From: Sulfurovum sp.
GTDB lineage: Bacteria; Campylobacterota; Campylobacteria; Campylobacterales; Sulfurovaceae
NCBI GenBank assembly: GCA_023955225.1
Contig: JAGSGJ010000014.1
Span: forward strand, 1-44,277
Reading direction: 5' to 3'
DNA: 44,277 nucleotides
Part shown: piece by piece, positions 40,645-44,277 of the stretch
Position numbering within the stretch: the stretch's first letter is position 1
How the letters are laid out: each line of letters starts with the position of its first letter
The notes under the pieces: generated by a model
Told to the model about the DNA's origin: nothing
What the model saw: the letters and a program-made list of their open reading frames with translations, nothing else
The model's database searches: none
Position numbers and translations under genes: made by a program

Positions 40645-40920
40645 CTATGCAAATATTTCACTTGTTTCTGGGTGTTTTTCTTGATATTTTACTATATATG
40701 AGCACTTAGCTACGGCTTTTTTATTGTCTTTTTTTATCTCTTGCAGTACCTCTTCTAAAAGCGTTCTAGCAAGACCTTTCCCCGCTAATTCTTCTGGTAC
40801 TATCGTATGCGTTAAATGCATGTTTCCATTTTGCTCATCATACGTAATATATGCTACATGGCCATCTATATGGTATTCATATTTACATTCGTCTGCATTG
40901 TGAATTAATGTATTAGACAT
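40645..40920 (-). CDS. small GNAT-like N-acetyltransferase (YjdJ type)
   Basis: A 91-residue protein of the short GNAT family (COG2388): a YEYHIDGHVAYITYDEQNG start, LTHTIVPEELAGKGLARTLLEEVL with the acetyl-CoA loop (Q/R-x-x-G-x-G/A reduced to AGKGLA), and AKCSYIVKYQEKHPE near the end. These small proteins are about half of a full GNAT fold; their substrates are unknown. AAAGGAAGATACA precedes the ATG. Monocistronic with a strong hairpin after it. Confidence 0.88.
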   Translation of the reverse strand: MSNTLIHNADECKYEYHIDGHVAYITYDEQNGNMHLTHTIVPEELAGKGLARTLLEEVLQEIKKDNKKAVAKCSYIVKYQEKHPETSEIFA

Positions 40921-41041
40921 TGTATCTTCCTTTAATTTTTGCGTATTTTATCATTTTTTATCTCTGCTATTTATTAAATATTTTACCTACTAGGTAGTTA
41001 CCTTACTTTTGAAAGTATCATGGATAACCTAAATGAGGAAA

Positions 41042-41074
41042 GGTGAAGCGCTTTCACCCCTTTGTTTGGGGTGA
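41042..41074 (+). promoter_or_regulatory. two mutually exclusive hairpins upstream of the 197-residue gene
   Basis: GGTGAA (41042-41047) pairs with TTCACC (41053-41058), while TCACCCC (41054-41060) pairs with GGGGTGA (41068-41074). The two stems share 41054-41058, so only one can form. The layout is like an attenuator or riboswitch expression platform, 110 bases before the ATG. No known riboswitch consensus recognised. Confidence 0.45.
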
Positions 41075-41182
41075 TCGTCTCTCTTTACTGAAGTTTATTT
41101 TATTTGTAAGGTTCGTTGTTTAATTCTAAATTAAACAACTAATGCTAGAATAGCAAAAAAATCATTATGAGGTATAGATACT

Positions 41183-41776
41183 ATGGCTGAAAAGAAAGCA
41201 AAGCTCTATTTAGAACTACAAATGGAAGAACTTAAAGCTGCCCATGCAGAGGAAGCGGGAGAAGAAAACCCTGTTCCCAAAAAGAATAGTAGAGATAATA
41301 GCAAAAATGCTGGGATCGCAAAAATGTATGAAGATGCAGCAGAGTATGAAGAAGACTTAAAAGGTTTTGAAGAAGAGTTAGAAATCGTAAATACCAATGA
41401 GCTCAAAGATATCGCTGCATCATTAATACAAAAGTTTCCAAACGAAGAAAGAGATTATGCACAAGAGTTAAGAACTATATTGGAAATGGGTTGGACACAC
41501 TTGGTAGACGTCGAAAAAACACATCCAAAAGAGCAGTTAGCGCTTATTAAAGAAACAGAATTTGGTGATGTTGTAGAGAAATTAAGTGCTGCATACCCTG
41601 ATCATACCAGTGACTTTGAAGCAGATGTGAGAAACTTTTTGGTGAAAAGATGGGAAAATCTTATCGCAATTAAAAAAGAGCATATTAAGCAAGAGCTAGC
41701 AGAGATTAAAACGACAGGCCTTAAACCAAAATATGTGAAAAGAGTCTATGAACAATTCCATGGAATTGTTAAGTAA
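41183..41776 (+). CDS. hypothetical coiled-coil protein
   Basis: A 197-residue highly charged helical protein with no family I recognise. The N-terminus is Glu/Lys/Ala-rich (AEKKAKLYLELQMEELKAAHAEEAGEENP). Two weakly similar units follow, ELKDIAASLIQKFPNEERDYAQELRTILEMGWTHLVDVEK and FGDVVEKLSAAYPDHTSDFEADVRNFLVKRWENLIAIKK (in short blocks), both with the pattern h-x-x-x-h-x-x-x-h-P-x-x-x-x-D/E-h ... W-x-x-L-h-x-h-x-K. A duplicated helical domain is likely. ATGAGGTATAGATACT precedes the ATG; the long leader may be regulated. Confidence 0.68.
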   Translation: MAEKKAKLYLELQMEELKAAHAEEAGEENPVPKKNSRDNSKNAGIAKMYEDAAEYEEDLKGFEEELEIVNTNELKDIAASLIQKFPNEERDYAQELRTILEMGWTHLVDVEKTHPKEQLALIKETEFGDVVEKLSAAYPDHTSDFEADVRNFLVKRWENLIAIKKEHIKQELAEIKTTGLKPKYVKRVYEQFHGIVK

Positions 41777-41789
41777 GTCATACATTGAC

Positions 41790-41815
41790 AGGCTAAAAAT
41801 AAAGCTTTTTAGCCT
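41790..41815. terminator. bidirectional terminator
   Basis: AGGCTAAAAA and TTTTTAGCCT form a 10-bp stem with a six-base loop between two convergent genes; the A-run and T-run in the arms give T-tracts on both strands. Confidence 0.7.
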
Positions 41816-41842
41816 ACATGAAATATCTCGAAGAGAGGCTGT

Positions 41843-42283
41843 TTAGCCCATCTCTACAGAATCTATCTCTGTTTTAAATTGTTCAATGGAGAAAGTAACC
41901 AAATTAGCTATCGCTTTTGCTGTATTTCTTAAATATGACTCTGTTAAACGGATCTTACGTGTCGGTCTTGTGTATTCGCTCACAACATATGTCACTAAAA
42001 TATAAGGATCTCCAGACACATCACAAGTCTCTGTTGTTGTCGCTACTTCAGGTATGCAATATTCAATGTCAATGTCTGGGTCTACCATCACATTATTTAC
42101 AAGTGCTACAATTGCTTCCAATTTCTCTTTCGTTTCTTGTTCAGTTGCAATTTCTCTTGGATCATTCAGAAGCGCTACCATTTTTTCCAGTTTCTCTTTA
42201 ATTTCTTTGTCCAGTACCGTTTCTTCCGGATCATTCAGAAGTACTACAATTTCTTCCAGTTTTGCTTTAATTTCTTTTCTCAT
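41843..42283 (-). CDS. hypothetical protein with three N-terminal repeats
   Basis: A 146-residue protein. Residues 3-72 hold three copies of a 23-residue unit: EIKAKLEEIVVLLNDPEE, EIKEKLEKMVALLNDPRE and ETKEKLEAIVALVNNVMV. The repeats are also visible in DNA. The C-terminal half (YCIPEVATTTETCDVSGDPYILVTYVVSEYTRPTRKIRLTESYLRNTAKAIANL, in blocks) looks like a small alpha/beta domain with two cysteines. Start chosen at 42283, where AGGAGAAATTGTT precedes the ATG; the longer frame from 42316 begins inside the ribosome-site region. Function unknown. Confidence 0.68.
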   Translation of the reverse strand: MRKEIKAKLEEIVVLLNDPEETVLDKEIKEKLEKMVALLNDPREIATEQETKEKLEAIVALVNNVMVDPDIDIEYCIPEVATTTETCDVSGDPYILVTYVVSEYTRPTRKIRLTESYLRNTAKAIANLVTFSIEQFKTEIDSVEMG

Positions 42284-42546
42284 AACAATTTCTCCTAAAA
42301 TAATATAGCTGATCATTTATAATAATAAGCATGAACTATAATAGTATTTTACTTATAATGTTTTGCTTAGAAATCTCTATCACAGTATTATATTGCAGTC
42401 TATCCTAATAAAATAGAAGTGTGTAAAAAAATGATAAGAAGTTTTCCAAGAAAGGTGAAGTATCAGCAGAGAATTTTAGAGAAAGGATTGAGAGGAATTG
42501 TGAAGAGAACTAAACATATATTTTTATCTCACAATTCGGTCTTTTT

Positions 42547-43014
42547 TTATTTTGAATGAAAGGGGACTTCATCTAAAGAGAAGTTCTTCAACTTATCTGT
42601 TATCCATTGATGTACGCTAGAGTTTTCATTGAAAAAGAAATAGATTGCTCCGCCATCCTCATCATTTTTAACAAGTATACTATCGTTTTTGTCTAATTCC
42701 CATGCCGCCAAAGACTCATATTCTACATACTCTTTTTGTATGACATAGCTTTGTAGGGTTATCTCTTTTTCTAGAGAATAAAAAAGAAATCTTTTGGAAG
42801 CAACATCATCTATCTTTACTGGTGTAGAAGAGCTTAAGTTATGTAGTTTACATTCATAGCTTTCTAAAAGTTCAGATAAAAATCCTTTCGTCCAAGTAAG
42901 CACTTGCTTCATACACTTGGACGTGTCTGGATCCAAATTGTCTCTATCTAAATATACTGTATTGTAGTCTATGCAGATGTTACTGTAGTCTATTCCTATG
43001 CCTATTTTTTTCAT
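42547..43014 (-). CDS. conserved hypothetical protein downstream of MOSC gene
   Basis: A 155-residue soluble alpha/beta protein, not assigned. It starts MKKIGIGIDYSNICIDYNTVYLDRDN, which resembles nothing I can name, and ends in NENSSVHQWITDKLKNFSLDEVPFHSK. There are three cysteines (Cys14, Cys34, Cys55) without a metal-site spacing. Its start lies one base after the MOSC gene stop, so the two are translationally coupled and may act together. Confidence 0.65.
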   Translation of the reverse strand: MKKIGIGIDYSNICIDYNTVYLDRDNLDPDTSKCMKQVLTWTKGFLSELLESYECKLHNLSSSTPVKIDDVASKRFLFYSLEKEITLQSYVIQKEYVEYESLAAWELDKNDSILVKNDEDGGAIYFFFNENSSVHQWITDKLKNFSLDEVPFHSK

Positions 43015-43015
43015 C

Positions 43016-43465
43016 TTAAGTCTCTTTTATTACCTTCACTTCATTTCCAACTTGAATTCCTCCATAATCTAAAGGAGATACAAAAAGACCACGCTTTCCA
43101 TGAATGAGTTCCGGCAACTCAGGTGCAAATGCATATAAGTAGCGGTAATCTTCACATGGTCCAGTCACTTCAAAAAGTATTTCACCTATCTCGATGATCG
43201 ATCCTTTATTTAGATGATAAAGGTCAACATCTACATAAATGTCTTCCATCAAAACACCCTTTTCAAGAACAAGTTCTGCTTCTTCTATGATGTCATAACT
43301 CTTTTTTGAAATCAGAACCATCTTACGTTCTGTTCCATTTTCATAGTCTCTACTACCCATGATACCATTTTCGTCCAAGTCCATGTCTTCAACACTCATA
43401 CGGTGACCAGAACGCATCATATCTGGCATGATCATATATAAAGATAATACTTTTCCACTTGTCAT
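43016..43465 (-). CDS. MOSC domain-containing protein
   Basis: A 149-residue protein with the MOSC beta-barrel pattern: GKVLSLYMI at the start, KMVLISKKSYDIIEEAELVLEKGVLMEDIYVD in the middle, LNKGSIIEIGEILFEVTGPCEDY with the conserved C-terminal Cys, and GKRGLFVSPLDYGGIQVGNEVKVI. MOSC domains occur in molybdenum cofactor sulfurases and mARC-type enzymes, where the Cys holds a sulfur or Mo ligand. Small stand-alone MOSC proteins have uncertain roles. AAAGGATAACAG precedes the ATG. Confidence 0.85.
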   Translation of the reverse strand: MTSGKVLSLYMIMPDMMRSGHRMSVEDMDLDENGIMGSRDYENGTERKMVLISKKSYDIIEEAELVLEKGVLMEDIYVDVDLYHLNKGSIIEIGEILFEVTGPCEDYRYLYAFAPELPELIHGKRGLFVSPLDYGGIQVGNEVKVIKET

Positions 43466-43857
43466 CTGTTATCCTTTATTGTAATAATACAAATTTTGTG
43501 TGATACTAGCATAATTTATCTGTAATCTCATTACTTTTTTGAATTAGACAAATAAATTAATAAGCTATTAGTAAATTTGGACACCTAAAAAGGCACCTTG
43601 TCAATCCTTACGTTTTTAATGCAAGTAATCAAGGTGTAGGACTCCAACTTACGAGATAAATCTCTACAAGCTCTATATACGGGCAATCTTAAATTAAATA
43701 GTTAGCTGTTGGCATACAATTAACGTACATTTTTGGCAGACTCTGCCAAGTTTAAAATATAAAAGTAAGATGAATAACTAATCCCCTATTTTTGTCACAG
43801 TTCCAAATGGGAAGATCTGAGAATGTGAAAAATCGTCTATTTGAAAGGAAATAAAAG
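43466..43857. other. 392-base spacer between the MOSC and DUF2867-type genes
   Basis: No gene is supported. It has a palindrome at 43733-43749 and a widely spaced inverted repeat GCACCTTG (43593-43600) ... CAAGGTG (43630-43636). A non-coding RNA cannot be excluded. Confidence 0.55.
43733..43749. promoter_or_regulatory. 17-base palindrome TTGGCAGA-C-TCTGCCAA
   Basis: Perfect inverted repeat with 8-base arms and a one-base centre in an otherwise A/T-rich spacer, upstream of the MOSC operon (minus strand). Its form suits a dimeric repressor; as RNA it would only form a short stem. Confidence 0.45.
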
Positions 43858-44277
43858 CTAATCTTCTAAATTTTTTGCACGATTAAGAATCGAATTTGCC
43901 ATATTACTAAAAATGAGATGATGAATAGGGATCAGGACATACCAATATAATCGTCCAGAAACTCCGTTAGGATAAAAATACGCACTTTGAATCAACTTAT
44001 GGTCCTCTATTTTAAACTCCAGCCATGCCTTGCCGGGGAGCTTCATCTGCGCGAAAAGAAGAAGCCGTTCATTCTCTACTAAATCAACCACTTTCCAAAA
44101 ATCAACACTATCCCCAATACGAACATGTTTGAAATCTCTTCGCCCTCGATTGACCCCTGCCCCTCCAAACAATTTATCGATCACTCCACGTATTTTCCAA
44201 AGCCAGTCGTATCCGAACCAGCCAGATTCTCCTCCGATCATACAAAAACTGAGGTAAACATTATTAGGTGGTATATC
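43858..44277 (-). CDS. DUF2867-type C-terminal domain protein, 5' end cut by window
   Basis: The frame is open from the window edge to 43858 (139 codons plus stop). The visible part matches the DUF2867 domain often fused behind an NAD(P)-binding Rossmann domain of the YbjT/SDR type: GGESGWFGYDWLWKIRGVIDKLFGGAGVNRGRR, RIGDSVDFWKVVDL, MKLPGKAWLEFKI, SAYFYPNGVSGRLYWYVLIPIH (in blocks). The residues before the first Met (NNVYLSFCMIGG) continue the fold, so the gene starts outside the window. An N-terminal Rossmann domain upstream is expected but not seen. Confidence 0.82.
   Translation of the reverse strand, partial: DIPPNNVYLSFCMIGGESGWFGYDWLWKIRGVIDKLFGGAGVNRGRRDFKHVRIGDSVDFWKVVDLVENERLLLFAQMKLPGKAWLEFKIEDHKLIQSAYFYPNGVSGRLYWYVLIPIHHLIFSNMANSILNRAKNLED

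Overview
The window reads as chromosomal DNA of a chemolithoautotrophic Campylobacterota (Epsilonproteobacteria), probably Sulfurovum- or Sulfurimonas-like. The base composition is low in GC, spacers are short, and the gene set fits: two five-subunit 2-oxoacid:ferredoxin oxidoreductases of the reductive TCA type, a DabA/DabB inorganic-carbon transporter, a desulforubrerythrin, group III truncated haemoglobins and a single-domain hemerythrin. The genus is inferred from gene content only. I saw no rRNA, tRNA, CRISPR array, insertion sequence or phage gene.

Layout. 1-14.9 kb holds mostly single housekeeping and stress genes on both strands: a PEBP-family protein cut by the window edge, nitroreductase, flavin reductase, a PAS-GGDEF gene broken by a frameshift, YchJ-like, YaeQ, esterase, DUF1289, MATE exporter, LRR protein, amine-oxidase-like flavoprotein, MdaB-like reductase, an Asp-rich lipoprotein, desulforubrerythrin, TRIC-like channel, ArsI-like lyase and a CobW GTPase. 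15.0-18.7 kb (minus strand) is oxidoreductase cluster 1 in transcription order D-E-A-B-G. 19.4-24.6 kb (plus strand, divergent) is the carbon-uptake operon dabB - membrane protein - dabA. 24.7-36.2 kb is an accessory stretch of small proteins, O2/NO-binding proteins (two globins, one hemerythrin) and unusual proteostasis-like proteins: a ClpS-like adaptor with an altered pocket, a double AAA+ protein with a dead FtsH-type protease domain, and a trigger-factor-like chaperone without its ribosome-docking motif. It also holds a tandem ribbon-helix-helix protein, LRV- and LRR-repeat proteins and a DksA/TraR-like zinc protein. 36.5-40.3 kb (minus strand) is cluster 2 in order E-A-B-G-D. 40.6-44.3 kb carries a GNAT-like protein, three hypotheticals, a MOSC protein and a DUF2867-type protein cut by the window edge.

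How it may work together (inference). The two ferredoxin-dependent complexes would carry out the reductive carboxylations to pyruvate and 2-oxoglutarate, and the DAB system would concentrate bicarbonate/CO2 for them. Both enzymes are rich in iron-sulfur clusters and usually oxygen-sensitive, and the stretch between them is rich in O2-binding proteins and atypical chaperone/AAA+ proteins. A module that protects, assembles or quality-controls these enzymes is the most interesting hypothesis here.

Other signals worth following: the D subunits of the two clusters are identical in protein while all other subunits have diverged; one globin seems to start at ATA where ATG is expected; a globin tail is duplicated in tandem; a CRP/FNR-like palindrome sits at about -41 of the hemerythrin promoter.
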